Positions 41,522-49,828 of a stretch of 64,000 bases of DNA are shown piece by piece; position 1 is the first letter of the stretch, and every line of letters begins with the position of its first letter. This stretch comes from Candidatus Nanopelagicales bacterium (GTDB lineage: Bacteria; Actinomycetota; Actinomycetes; S36-B12). The notes under the pieces were generated by a model. It was not told the origin of the DNA and ran no database searches. It worked only from the letters and a program-made list of their open reading frames with translations. The stretch spans positions 186,001-250,000 of the forward strand of contig JAGYJP010000002.1 in NCBI GenBank assembly GCA_018402075.1, given 5' to 3'. Both the position numbers and the translations under genes were made by a program.

Positions 41522-43000
41522 TCAGCGACAGGTTTTGTCACCAGAAGTTTGGCCAGAAATCAGATATGCATCAACATACTGGTCAACACATGGGTTTCCG
41601 TTTAAATAAGCGGTGTGACCGTCCGCGTTGTAAGTCAATAGGTCGCTTGTGGGAAGTTGCCTATTGAGGTCGCGTGCCCAGCGCAGCGGTGTGGCGGGGT
41701 CATACTGCGTGCCAATCACAACGATGGGCGCTTCTGTCATTGATTGCACCGGCTGGGGCTTTCTGTCTGCGTGATTAAACCAGAAAGTGCACGGTGCATT
41801 CCCCCAACTCATGGCCCGCGAGATTTCAGGTACGGCAACATTTCTTGACCATATGCGTGCATTGCGGGCAAGACGTGTGGCCTGGGGCGGAGCGGGGTAG
41901 TCCCAGCAGTTTATGGCGTAGAAGGCCGACAAGAAATTAGTCGCGAATCTATCTGGGCCAACTTGATCCATTGCCGCATAAGCGATTTGCTGTAGTGGAG
42001 TTCCGTCGCCTTTTGCAGCTTTACCAAGGGCGGAATCTAAACCCGACCACAGTGTTGGGCTATACATTGAGTAAAAAATTGCTGACAAGGCTTCACTTTG
42101 AACCAGCGGAAGCTTCATAGATGTGGCCAGGGGTGTCTCATCCAGTTGAGCGAGCAACCTATTAATGCGAGCAATGGAACCCGAGTATTGAGCGTTGAAT
42201 CTCTTTAGTGCGGTTTGAAACCCGTGAGCCTGTCCTTCGGAAAGTTGCATTGCATCAAGTGCGGGATTAACGGCACCGTCAAGGACCATTCGGCCGACTC
42301 TGTCGGGGAATAGTTCGGTGTATCTGGCACCAATAGATGTCCCATACGAAAAACCGAGCCAGTTGAGATTTTCATTACCCAACACGCCTCGCAGAATGTC
42401 AACGTCACGAGCAGTGTTGGTCGTTCCCACATTGGAGGCTAGTTTCGAGGAAAACTCGAGGCACCCTTGTCCTATTGCTGCAGCACGGGTCATGAGCCGT
42501 GAAACCTCACGCGGAGTATCCGGGGTCACATCGGTTCGAAGCCACGTACTGGTTTGCTTTCCCGTGAGGCAATTAATGGGTGAAGAATTTCCTGTGCCGC
42601 GAGGATCGAATCCGACGATGGAGTAGGTCCTTCGAATATTGGGGCTGAAGGCACCGGAAATACTCCGAGCAAATTTCACGCCACCTGCACCGGGACCACC
42701 GGGATTGATAATCAAACTCGGCAGATTTCGTGAACCCATTACGCGTACTGCGAGTGCGATGGTCTCGCCTGCGGGATCGGAGTAATCAAGTGGTACGGAC
42801 ACCCGGGCACAGGAGTCCTCCTGGCAGGCCTGCCATTGCACCTCTTGGGCATAAAAGGCAGAGAGGTCGGGCGTCGTAGCGGTCAGTGAGGGGGGGGTGG
42901 CGCTGACTGATGGGAGAAAGGCAGCGCACATTGCAAACGCCGCACCGGTAGCGCCCAAGGTGCGCCTTCTGGTCGGGTGAATTCGCTTCATTGGTGCCAT
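41522..43000 (-). CDS. Secreted alpha/beta-hydrolase peptidase (tripeptidyl aminopeptidase-like)
   Basis: A 492-residue exported hydrolase of the SlpD/SlpE and TAP family. Signal sequence with RRR and a hydrophobic core (LGATGAAFAMCAAFLPSVSA). Oxyanion GGPGAGG, GFDPRGTGNSSPINC, nucleophile elbow GFSYGTSIG, acid in GTQYDPATP and His in DGHTAYL. It removes tripeptides or similar from N termini outside the cell. The start is either 43000 or the in-frame ATG at 42991. Convergent with the PAC2 gene. Confidence 0.92.
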   Translation of the reverse strand: MAPMKRIHPTRRRTLGATGAAFAMCAAFLPSVSATPPSLTATTPDLSAFYAQEVQWQACQEDSCARVSVPLDYSDPAGETIALAVRVMGSRNLPSLIINPGGPGAGGVKFARSISGAFSPNIRRTYSIVGFDPRGTGNSSPINCLTGKQTSTWLRTDVTPDTPREVSRLMTRAAAIGQGCLEFSSKLASNVGTTNTARDVDILRGVLGNENLNWLGFSYGTSIGARYTELFPDRVGRMVLDGAVNPALDAMQLSEGQAHGFQTALKRFNAQYSGSIARINRLLAQLDETPLATSMKLPLVQSEALSAIFYSMYSPTLWSGLDSALGKAAKGDGTPLQQIAYAAMDQVGPDRFATNFLSAFYAINCWDYPAPPQATRLARNARIWSRNVAVPEISRAMSWGNAPCTFWFNHADRKPQPVQSMTEAPIVVIGTQYDPATPLRWARDLNRQLPTSDLLTYNADGHTAYLNGNPCVDQYVDAYLISGQTSGDKTCR

Positions 43001-43112
43001 TCTGCTCGGTAGGAAGGTGAGAAAGCCTGTTTTGAGGGTAAGCCATGACCTGACTTAGCCGATTCAGGAGTCTCATGGCAGGCTAGGTCTCTCGTAATGG
43101 GAAAGGCAATGT

Positions 43113-44132
43113 ATGAGTGGCAACGCCACATTTAGGTACACCGACACCGCAATCCTGTCTGTGACAGCGGCTGTTGCACCTATTGTCGTGACCAGTGAAG
43201 AAATTGATAACCAACTCCTGGACACCTACGAACGAGTTGGACTCAAACCCGGCATGCTCGAAGCATTGGCAGGCATTAAAGAGCGTCGATGGTGGGCACC
43301 AGATGTCTCATTCGCTGATGCAGCTTCCATGGCAGGTGCTAAGGCAATCGCCGAGGCAGGAGTGTCACCCGAATCCATTGGCCTTCTCATTGATACTTCT
43401 GTCTGCAGGGAGCGATTGGAACCCTCGGCTGCAGTTGATGTTCACGAGCAATTGGGTCTAGGAGCGTCCTGTCTCAACTTTGATTTAAGCAATGCATGTC
43501 TTGGCTTCATTAACGGAATGCAGATTGCGTCCATAATGATTGACTCCGGTCACATTGAATATGCACTTATCGTGGACGGCGAAGGAAGTAGAAGACCTCA
43601 AGAAGCAACGATAGAACGGTTACGTTTGCCTTCGGCAACCAAGGATGATGTCATCGATCAATTTGCCACCTTGACCCTGGGCTCTGGTGGAGCTGCCATG
43701 GTTTTGGGGCGCGCATCGACCAATGGCGGTCACCGGTTCAGGGGAGGTGTCAGTCGCGCAGCGACCCAGCACAACACCCTGTGCATGGGGGATCTCACAA
43801 GTATGCGCACCGACAGCCGTGGGCTGCTCGAAGCAGGCGTGGCGCTTGCTAGAGACACCTGGGACGCCGCCCAAGGAATTTTCGACTGGACCAATCTCGA
43901 TATGTACATTTTGCATCAGGTATCTCAGGTTCACAATGCAGCAATCATTGCCACCATGGGAATCGACCCAGCAAAAGTCCCCACCACTTTTCCACTCCAA
44001 GGAAATATTGGTCCAGCTTCAGTTCCCTTCACCCTTGCTCAATCCGTGGACTCCCTTCAGTCGGGAGATCGGATCGCATGCATGGGAATTGGCTCGGGAC
44101 TGAACGCTGCCGTAATCGAAATTGACTGGTAA
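43113..44132 (+). CDS. oleA: OleA, fatty acyl-CoA head-to-head condensing enzyme
   Basis: A 339-residue thiolase-fold enzyme that joins two fatty acyl-CoAs to a 2-alkyl-3-ketoacid, the first step of long-chain olefin/beta-lactone synthesis. The nucleophilic Cys 129 lies in SNACLGFINGM; His and Asn of the triad are in LHQVSQVHNAA. The context with oleBC and oleD distinguishes it from FabH-like ketoacyl synthases. GAAAGG precedes the ATG by 6 nt. Its stop overlaps the oleBC start (TAATG), so the operon is coupled. Confidence 0.92.
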   Translation: MSGNATFRYTDTAILSVTAAVAPIVVTSEEIDNQLLDTYERVGLKPGMLEALAGIKERRWWAPDVSFADAASMAGAKAIAEAGVSPESIGLLIDTSVCRERLEPSAAVDVHEQLGLGASCLNFDLSNACLGFINGMQIASIMIDSGHIEYALIVDGEGSRRPQEATIERLRLPSATKDDVIDQFATLTLGSGGAAMVLGRASTNGGHRFRGGVSRAATQHNTLCMGDLTSMRTDSRGLLEAGVALARDTWDAAQGIFDWTNLDMYILHQVSQVHNAAIIATMGIDPAKVPTTFPLQGNIGPASVPFTLAQSVDSLQSGDRIACMGIGSGLNAAVIEIDW

Positions 44133-46708
44133 TGAGTCGGCTCGGCCGAGAAGTTCCGTTCGAGGAACTACCTGGGATTAATCCCCGCTGGTCACAGTTC
44201 CTCGAAGTTTCCGATTCCGATGGTGTCATCAGGTCATTTCACATTCTTGACACTCATGCACGAACCAGTCACGTACCCGAAGTCACACTCGTCTGTGTTC
44301 ACGGCAATCCCACCTGGTCCTACCTGTGGCGGAATTTGCTTGCAGAAGCGCCCTCAAATATACGGGTCATTGCAATCGACCAACTGGGCATGGGTTACTC
44401 GGAACGAATCACCACCCAAAGAACATTGGCAGAAAGGATTGATGATCTCGGGCGTCTGGTCAATCAACTCGGAATCAGCACACCCATAGTGACGGTCGCT
44501 CATGACTGGGGTGGCCCTGTTTCCCTTGGCTGGGTTGAGCAGGTTTTGGCGAATAATGAATTCGAGATTGCTGGTGTGGTGCTTTTGAACACAGCTGTAC
44601 ACCAGCCAGAAGAATTCAGTGGTCCAGGTCTCATTCGTTTGGCAAGGGCACGAGGTCTCTTGGCGCCTGTTACGCAGTATTCACCGATTTTTGTTCGCGG
44701 CACCACACTGTTGAGTGGAAAGAAGATTCCCAGAAACATCGCTCGAGCATTCGCCCTGCCGTACCGCACATCAAGAAATCGCGTATCGGTCCGAGGCTTC
44801 GTTGCAGACATTCCTTTTGAACCGGATCATCCCTCGCGCGGCGTACTAGATTCCATAGCCCAATCACTCACGCTTCTAGCGGATACCCCCGTGCTTTTAT
44901 GTTGGGGTCCGCGGGATCCGGTTTTCTCAGACCAATATCTCAGGGATCTTCAATACCGGCTTCCACATGCTGATGTGCACAGGTACGAGGGTGCTTCTCA
45001 CCTTGTCAGCGAGGATTCCCCAAACTTATTCCGTGACGTACTCCTTTGGGTCGAAGGTGTGACAGCCGGATCGTTTATTAATGCTGGTGAAAGCGATGGA
45101 AACTCGTTACCCGTTGATTTGGGCACAGAGGTGAGGAAGAGGGCACAGATTTCCCCAAGCGATATTGCAATAACGGTCATGGGAAAGCGTGGCCAGGAAT
45201 TGCGTGTGAGTTGGGGTTTATTAGACAAACGTATTCAGGAATTCTCCGCCGGTATGCTTTTGGCGGGAATAAGGTCCGGGGACCGCATCGCATTTCTTAT
45301 CCCTCCAGGCCCTGAGCTCATCGCGTTGATTTATGCCGCATGGAACGTTGGTGCTTGCATAGTCATTGCCGACTCCGGGCTTGGGGCTCGCGGTTTAATC
45401 AGGGCACTGCGTGGCGCACATCCAGATCACGTTTTTGCCATTCCTCGAGCCATGCCACTCACTCGATTTTTGCAGGTACCTGGTCTTCGGATTTCTTCCA
45501 AAGATCTTTCTACTTTTGCATGCGCTGATGCAGGGAATGCATCGACGGCATTTGATCCGGACTCCGATGGCGCTGTTGTTTTCACGTCGGGGTCAACCGG
45601 TCCAGCAAAAGGGGTGCGGTATTCGCGAGCGCGAATAAGTGCAACGGTGAAGGTGCTTAAAGAACACTATTCCCTCACTGATTCGGATGTCATCATTGCG
45701 GCATTTGCCCCGTGGGCTGTTTTTGGACCAGCCCTTGGAGTCGGTTCAGTCCTGCCACATATGGATTTAAGTTCGCCGAGTTCATTGACCTACTCGAGTG
45801 TGAAAGCAGCTATTTCCCAAGCAAACGGAACATTACTCTGGGCATCCCCAGCGGCACTGCGGAATGTGGTCGAAACGGCTCCCGAGAACGTTCAGCAGCC
45901 TAAACAGGACAGTCGCTCACATTCGTCTATTCGATTAATTCTGTCGGCGGGTGCACCGGTACCGAGTTCGCTATTAATGGCAGTGACGGAGTTATTCCCC
46001 GGAGCACAATTGCGGACTCCCTATGGAATGACAGAGGCGCTACCTCTCACCGATATTGATCTCGATGACATTATTGAACTGGAGAACTTGGCACAAGATC
46101 CCGTACATGCGGGTGTTCCGGTTGGAAAACCCATTGCACATGCGGGTGTTCCGGTTGGAAAACCCATTGAGGGGGTTCAGATTCGCATTGCGCCTTGGCA
46201 GGATCCCACCACGCTTGTCGATATCCCTGACGTCATGGGCGAAATAGTGATCATGTCCGATCACATGCGATCCTCCTACGACAATCTTGCATTCACGCAG
46301 GCATCTGCCTCATATTTTCCTGGATGGCACCGCACCGGGGATGTAGGTCATTTAGATTCGCATGGAAACGTGTGGGTGGAGGGTCGCAAATCCCATGTCA
46401 TCACAACTTCGCAGGGCCCACTCACCCCGGTACCGGTTGAGCAACGTGTCGAAAAGTTACCTAACGTGTACCAGTCCGCATGTGTGGGGGTGGGACCTGC
46501 CGGGAATCAAACTGTTGTGGTGGTTGTCGTTTTGGTCGGGAATATTCCCGATACCGAATTAGAAGATTCCATTCGCGCAGTTGCAGGCACTTCGGTGGCT
46601 GCAGTTTTGCGTCGCAGCACATTACCCATGGATATCCGACACAATGCAAAAATCAATAGGGAGAAACTCGCTCACTGGGCAGACCAAGTTTTAGCAGGTG
46701 TTCAGTGA
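44132..46708 (+). CDS. oleBC: OleBC fusion: beta-lactone decarboxylase plus beta-lactone synthetase
   Basis: An 858-residue fusion of the last two enzymes of the pathway. Residues 1-~305 are an OleB haloalkane-dehalogenase-like hydrolase: nucleophile VAHDWGG, CWGPRDPVF acid and GASHLV His. Residues ~320-858 are an OleC ANL-superfamily enzyme: ATP loop FTSGSTGPAKGVR, PYGMTEALPL, RTGDVGHLD and the final catalytic-Lys segment NAKINREKL. OleC cyclises the beta-hydroxy acid to a beta-lactone and OleB removes CO2 to give the cis-olefin. OleBC fusions are known in actinomycetes such as Micrococcus. An 11-residue motif at 659-669 is exactly duplicated (see repeat). Confidence 0.92.
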   Translation: MSRLGREVPFEELPGINPRWSQFLEVSDSDGVIRSFHILDTHARTSHVPEVTLVCVHGNPTWSYLWRNLLAEAPSNIRVIAIDQLGMGYSERITTQRTLAERIDDLGRLVNQLGISTPIVTVAHDWGGPVSLGWVEQVLANNEFEIAGVVLLNTAVHQPEEFSGPGLIRLARARGLLAPVTQYSPIFVRGTTLLSGKKIPRNIARAFALPYRTSRNRVSVRGFVADIPFEPDHPSRGVLDSIAQSLTLLADTPVLLCWGPRDPVFSDQYLRDLQYRLPHADVHRYEGASHLVSEDSPNLFRDVLLWVEGVTAGSFINAGESDGNSLPVDLGTEVRKRAQISPSDIAITVMGKRGQELRVSWGLLDKRIQEFSAGMLLAGIRSGDRIAFLIPPGPELIALIYAAWNVGACIVIADSGLGARGLIRALRGAHPDHVFAIPRAMPLTRFLQVPGLRISSKDLSTFACADAGNASTAFDPDSDGAVVFTSGSTGPAKGVRYSRARISATVKVLKEHYSLTDSDVIIAAFAPWAVFGPALGVGSVLPHMDLSSPSSLTYSSVKAAISQANGTLLWASPAALRNVVETAPENVQQPKQDSRSHSSIRLILSAGAPVPSSLLMAVTELFPGAQLRTPYGMTEALPLTDIDLDDIIELENLAQDPVHAGVPVGKPIAHAGVPVGKPIEGVQIRIAPWQDPTTLVDIPDVMGEIVIMSDHMRSSYDNLAFTQASASYFPGWHRTGDVGHLDSHGNVWVEGRKSHVITTSQGPLTPVPVEQRVEKLPNVYQSACVGVGPAGNQTVVVVVVLVGNIPDTELEDSIRAVAGTSVAAVLRRSTLPMDIRHNAKINREKLAHWADQVLAGVQ
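46105..46170 (+). repeat. 33-bp in-frame tandem duplication inside the OleC domain
   Basis: 46105-46137 and 46138-46170 match at 32 of 33 bases (only the last base differs). In protein the motif HAGVPVGKPI appears twice in tandem (residues 659-668 and 670-679). The block corresponds to the P-VG-PI-G strand of the ANL fold, so the second copy is an 11-residue insertion. The near-perfect match means the event is recent or maintained. Confidence 0.97.
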
Positions 46709-47667
46709 AGATTCTGATCACGGGAGCAAGGGGCTTACTTGGATCGGCAGTTGCCCAAGAAGTAGTCAGACGCGGACATGAATGCGCGGTGGTGCAACGC
46801 AATTCATGTGGAGTATCGGGTGTCACCGAATACCTTGATGACATATCTGATCCGCAACACTCGAAAGAGTGGATTCAGGGAGTCGATTCCGTGATTCATC
46901 TGGCCGCAAAAGTTAGCGTGACAGGTTCGGAACAGGACTTTTACAGAACCAACGTTGAGGCAACTCGCACTCTGTTGGAGATTTCTCAAGCTGCGGGTGT
47001 CCGGCAATTTGTTTTTGCATCCTCACCTTCGGTTGCCCACACTGGAAAGCCACTGATCGGGGTAGGAGCGCTTCCGGCTGATCCGCAGCACGCGCACGGG
47101 TATTACAGTAAAACAAAAGGGCTTGCCGAGCAGTTGGTTCTTGCCGCCAATGGTCCCGAATTTGCAACGGTTTGTCTGCGACCACACTTGGTGTGGGGTC
47201 CAGGTGATACTCAACTTATTGGTCGAATCGTTCAGAGGGCACAGAGTAATCGACTGTTTCTCATTGACGGTGGTCAAGCTCTCATTGATACCTGTTATGT
47301 CAGTAATGCAGCAACCGCATTCGCCCAAGCGGTGGAGTACGCAGATAAAGCGGCAGGAAAAGTGCTCATGGTCACAAATGGAGAGCCGCGTACCGTAAAA
47401 GAGACCTTGCAACGAATTTGCCTTGCGGCTGGGGTGCCACTTCCTACTCGATCTGTCCCTCGTTCCTTGGCCATGTTTGCGGGCACCGCAATCGAAAAAG
47501 TGTGGGGAAATCGAGAAAGTGACCCACCACTTACCTCATTTCTCGTTGAGCAACTCTCCACAGCGCATTGGTTTGATATTTCTGAATCAAAGAGTCTGCT
47601 GAATTGGGAGCCTCACGTGTCAATTGATGAAGGTTTTCAGCTTTTGGGCGAGTCATATTCCCGTTGA
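46705..47667 (+). CDS. oleD: OleD, 2-alkyl-3-ketoalkanoic acid reductase
   Basis: A 320-residue extended-SDR reductase. It has the TGARGLLGSAV cofactor loop, D-S-V-I-H-L-A-A-K, and the catalytic YYSKTKGLAEQ (Tyr and Lys). It reduces the OleA product to the beta-hydroxy acid that OleC closes. It overlaps oleBC by 4 nt (GTGA). Homologous to sterol C4-dehydrogenases (NSDHL) but identified by the operon. With it the Ole pathway is complete. Confidence 0.92.
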   Translation: MKILITGARGLLGSAVAQEVVRRGHECAVVQRNSCGVSGVTEYLDDISDPQHSKEWIQGVDSVIHLAAKVSVTGSEQDFYRTNVEATRTLLEISQAAGVRQFVFASSPSVAHTGKPLIGVGALPADPQHAHGYYSKTKGLAEQLVLAANGPEFATVCLRPHLVWGPGDTQLIGRIVQRAQSNRLFLIDGGQALIDTCYVSNAATAFAQAVEYADKAAGKVLMVTNGEPRTVKETLQRICLAAGVPLPTRSVPRSLAMFAGTAIEKVWGNRESDPPLTSFLVEQLSTAHWFDISESKSLLNWEPHVSIDEGFQLLGESYSR

Positions 47668-47671
47668 ATTG

Positions 47672-47683
47672 ATGACTAGTCAT
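47672..47683. promoter_or_regulatory. 12-bp palindrome between oleD and tgt
   Basis: ATGACTAGTCAT is perfectly palindromic, 4 nt after the oleD stop. The intergenic stretch 47668-47822 (155 nt) holds nothing else firm apart from the tgt -10. Too short for a stable terminator; could be an operator. Confidence 0.3.
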
Positions 47684-47810
47684 TTTGGGGAGTTGCAGAG
47701 ACATGAATCTGCCCACGCCAGTATTACTTGTTAAGGTGGAAAAATTCATGAACATGGGAATAGAAGAGCGCACGCTTTATGACCGTGAATTCCAGAATAC
47801 GGTCAATATG

Positions 47811-47816
47811 TAGCAT
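47811..47816 (+). promoter_or_regulatory. -10 box of tgt (leaderless)
   Basis: TAGCAT ends 6 nt before the GTG at 47823. Confidence 0.5.
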
Positions 47817-47822
47817 TACCTG

Positions 47823-49040
47823 GTGCCCGAATCTAGATTTTCCATAAATGTTGAGCTCGACTCCGGAAGAGGGCGAACTGGGGTAATTTCCACTCCACAC
47901 GGTGAGATTCAGACTCCGGCATTCATACCTGTGGGAACAAAAGCAACAGTCAAGTCAATGCTTCCAGAAACTGTTCGTGACCTGGGCGCGCAAGCAGTAC
48001 TTGCCAATGCGTATCACCTTTATCTGCAACCCGGCCCAGAGATCATTGATCAGGTCGGTGGTTTGGGGAAGTTCATGAATTGGGCTGGCCCAACATTTAC
48101 CGATAGCGGCGGTTTCCAGGTTCTTTCCCTCGGGGTCGGATTCAAGAAAGTACTGTCCATGGACAGTACGAATACGGTGGCGAGTGACGTTATTGCACCA
48201 GGCAAGGATCGATTAGCGATAGTTGATGACGACGGAGTGACTTTCAAATCACATCTTGACGGTTCCATGCATAGGTTTAGTGCTGAAGTGTCGATGCAAG
48301 TCCAACATCAAATAGGTGCTGACATCATTTTTGCTTTTGACGAATGCACAACGCTCATGAACACCCGTGACTATCAACTGCTTGCTATGCGACGCACGCG
48401 TGAATGGGCCCAGAGATGCATTAGTGAGCACAAGCGATTGACCCGAGAGCGTTCCAATAAGCCGTATCAAATGCTCTTTGGTGTCATTCAAGGTGCACAT
48501 TATGAGGATTTACGCAGGCAGGCTGCCCAGGAAATAGCGGAATTGCCATTTGACGGCTTTGGCATCGGGGGAGCGCTGGACAAAGAGACACTGGGAACAA
48601 TCGTCGGATGGGTAGTAGATGAACTCCCGCGTGACAAACCGAGACACCTATTAGGTATCGGTGAGCCCATTGATTTATTTATTGGGGTGGAGAACGGTGC
48701 CGATACATTCGATTGTGTTGCACCGTCACGAAATGCACGAAACTCTGCGCTACTCACCACCGAGGGCAGGTTCAACGTGTCTAATTCGGGGAGTAGGGGA
48801 AACTTAGATCCCGTTGATCCTGACTGCACGTGCTATACCTGCACTCATTACAGCCAGGCATATTTGCACCATGCTTATAAGGCAAAAGAATTAATTTTTC
48901 CCACATTAGCGACTATTCACAATTTGCATTTCACGGTGAATTTGGTTGATCAAATCAGGAGTGCAATAAATAACGGTGACTTTTATTCTTTCAAAGAGGA
49001 GTGGATCGGCAGATTCACGCGAGGAATTCACGCGAAGTAA
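47823..49040 (+). CDS. tgt: tRNA-guanine transglycosylase
   Basis: A 405-residue TIM-barrel enzyme that swaps G34 of GUN-anticodon tRNAs for the queuosine precursor. It has nucleophile-region TDSGGFQVLSLG, GIGGALDKETLG and TFDCVAPSRNARN, and the zinc site CTCYTCTHYSQAYLHH (Cys, Cys, Cys, His). Full length. The GTG start fits a leaderless mRNA. It ends 13 nt inside the convergent queuosine precursor transporter gene, a functional pair: import of precursor, then insertion into tRNA. No preQ1 biosynthesis genes are in the window. Confidence 0.95.
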   Translation: MPESRFSINVELDSGRGRTGVISTPHGEIQTPAFIPVGTKATVKSMLPETVRDLGAQAVLANAYHLYLQPGPEIIDQVGGLGKFMNWAGPTFTDSGGFQVLSLGVGFKKVLSMDSTNTVASDVIAPGKDRLAIVDDDGVTFKSHLDGSMHRFSAEVSMQVQHQIGADIIFAFDECTTLMNTRDYQLLAMRRTREWAQRCISEHKRLTRERSNKPYQMLFGVIQGAHYEDLRRQAAQEIAELPFDGFGIGGALDKETLGTIVGWVVDELPRDKPRHLLGIGEPIDLFIGVENGADTFDCVAPSRNARNSALLTTEGRFNVSNSGSRGNLDPVDPDCTCYTCTHYSQAYLHHAYKAKELIFPTLATIHNLHFTVNLVDQIRSAINNGDFYSFKEEWIGRFTRGIHAK

Positions 49041-49702
49041 GTCGGTTCTCTGCGTTTAATTGTTCGGATAACGGGATATGTCACTGGCAGAAGCACGACT
49101 TCAAGAATCGTCTTGTACAAGTAGCCAATTATCACGTAGTTGAGAAATTCCGCACCTGTAATAATTCCGTAAAACGCTATGGTGCAAAAAACGACTGTGT
49201 CTGCCAATTCGCCGACGGCTGTCGAACCAATCAATCGAGCCCACAGATAGCGCTCTTTCGTTTTCTGCTTAATCTTGACCAATACATAAGCATTGAGTAG
49301 TTGCCCTACGAGATATCCAGCAAGGCTTGCGAGGACAATGCGGGGAACAAAGCCAAGAACCGATTCGAATGAACTTTGGAATTCATATGCGTCGGCAGGT
49401 GGAGAGATCTGAACAAGATAAAAGGTAAATGCAGCCAGGATAGACATGACAAAACCCGTGTAAATGGCTCGGCGAGCCGCCTTGAGTCCGTACACCTCGC
49501 TCAGGATGTCACCGATGATGTATGTCAGTGGGAAAAGGAATACGCCACCATCAGTGATGAATGGACCGAATTCAATAAGCTTGGTTGCACCAATATTTGA
49601 AATCAACAAAATGGCCACGAATACTGCCACGATATAGGGGTACAGCGAATTACCCGTTCGTGCGTAACGAACAGGTTGCAAGAGGGCATTGCTTTTTTGC
49701 AT
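49028..49702 (-). CDS. Queuosine precursor transporter (YhhQ/QPTR family)
   Basis: A 224-residue membrane protein with about six hydrophobic helices. The VUT/YhhQ landmarks LLISNIGATKLIEFGPFITDGGVFLFPLTYIIGDILSEVYG and WARLIGSTAVGELADTVVF are clear. It imports preQ0/preQ1 for Tgt. The open frame runs upstream through the tRNA-Arg gene, so the true start is ATG 49702, only 2 nt after the tRNA end. No ribosome binding site is possible there except inside the tRNA, so the message is probably leaderless after tRNA processing. Confidence 0.92.
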   Translation of the reverse strand: MQKSNALLQPVRYARTGNSLYPYIVAVFVAILLISNIGATKLIEFGPFITDGGVFLFPLTYIIGDILSEVYGLKAARRAIYTGFVMSILAAFTFYLVQISPPADAYEFQSSFESVLGFVPRIVLASLAGYLVGQLLNAYVLVKIKQKTKERYLWARLIGSTAVGELADTVVFCTIAFYGIITGAEFLNYVIIGYLYKTILEVVLLPVTYPVIRTIKRREPTYFA

Positions 49703-49704
49703 TG

Positions 49705-49777
49705 TGCCCCCGGCAGGATTCGAACCTGCGACCTTCGGTACCGGAAACCGGCGCTCTATCCCCTGAGCTACGGAGGC
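49705..49777 (-). tRNA. tRNA-Arg (CCG)
   Basis: A 73-nt cloverleaf on the minus strand, without encoded CCA. Acceptor GCCTCCG/CGGGGGC (one T-G pair), D arm GTAGCTCAGGGGATAGAGC, anticodon loop TTCCGGT giving CCG, T arm GCAGGTTCGAATCCTGC. The anticodon stem CCGGT/ACCGA leaves C27-A43 unpaired. The discriminator A (49705) is 2 nt from the ATG of the transporter gene. Confidence 0.95.
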
Positions 49778-49828
49778 AGGGGACGGCAAGGTTAGCAGCG
49801 TCCTGTGCGAGAGGATAGAAGGGTGCGT

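Noticed and set aside
47672..47683. 12-bp palindrome as oleD terminator
   Set aside because: A 6-bp stem without loop cannot act as terminator; kept only as a low-confidence site.
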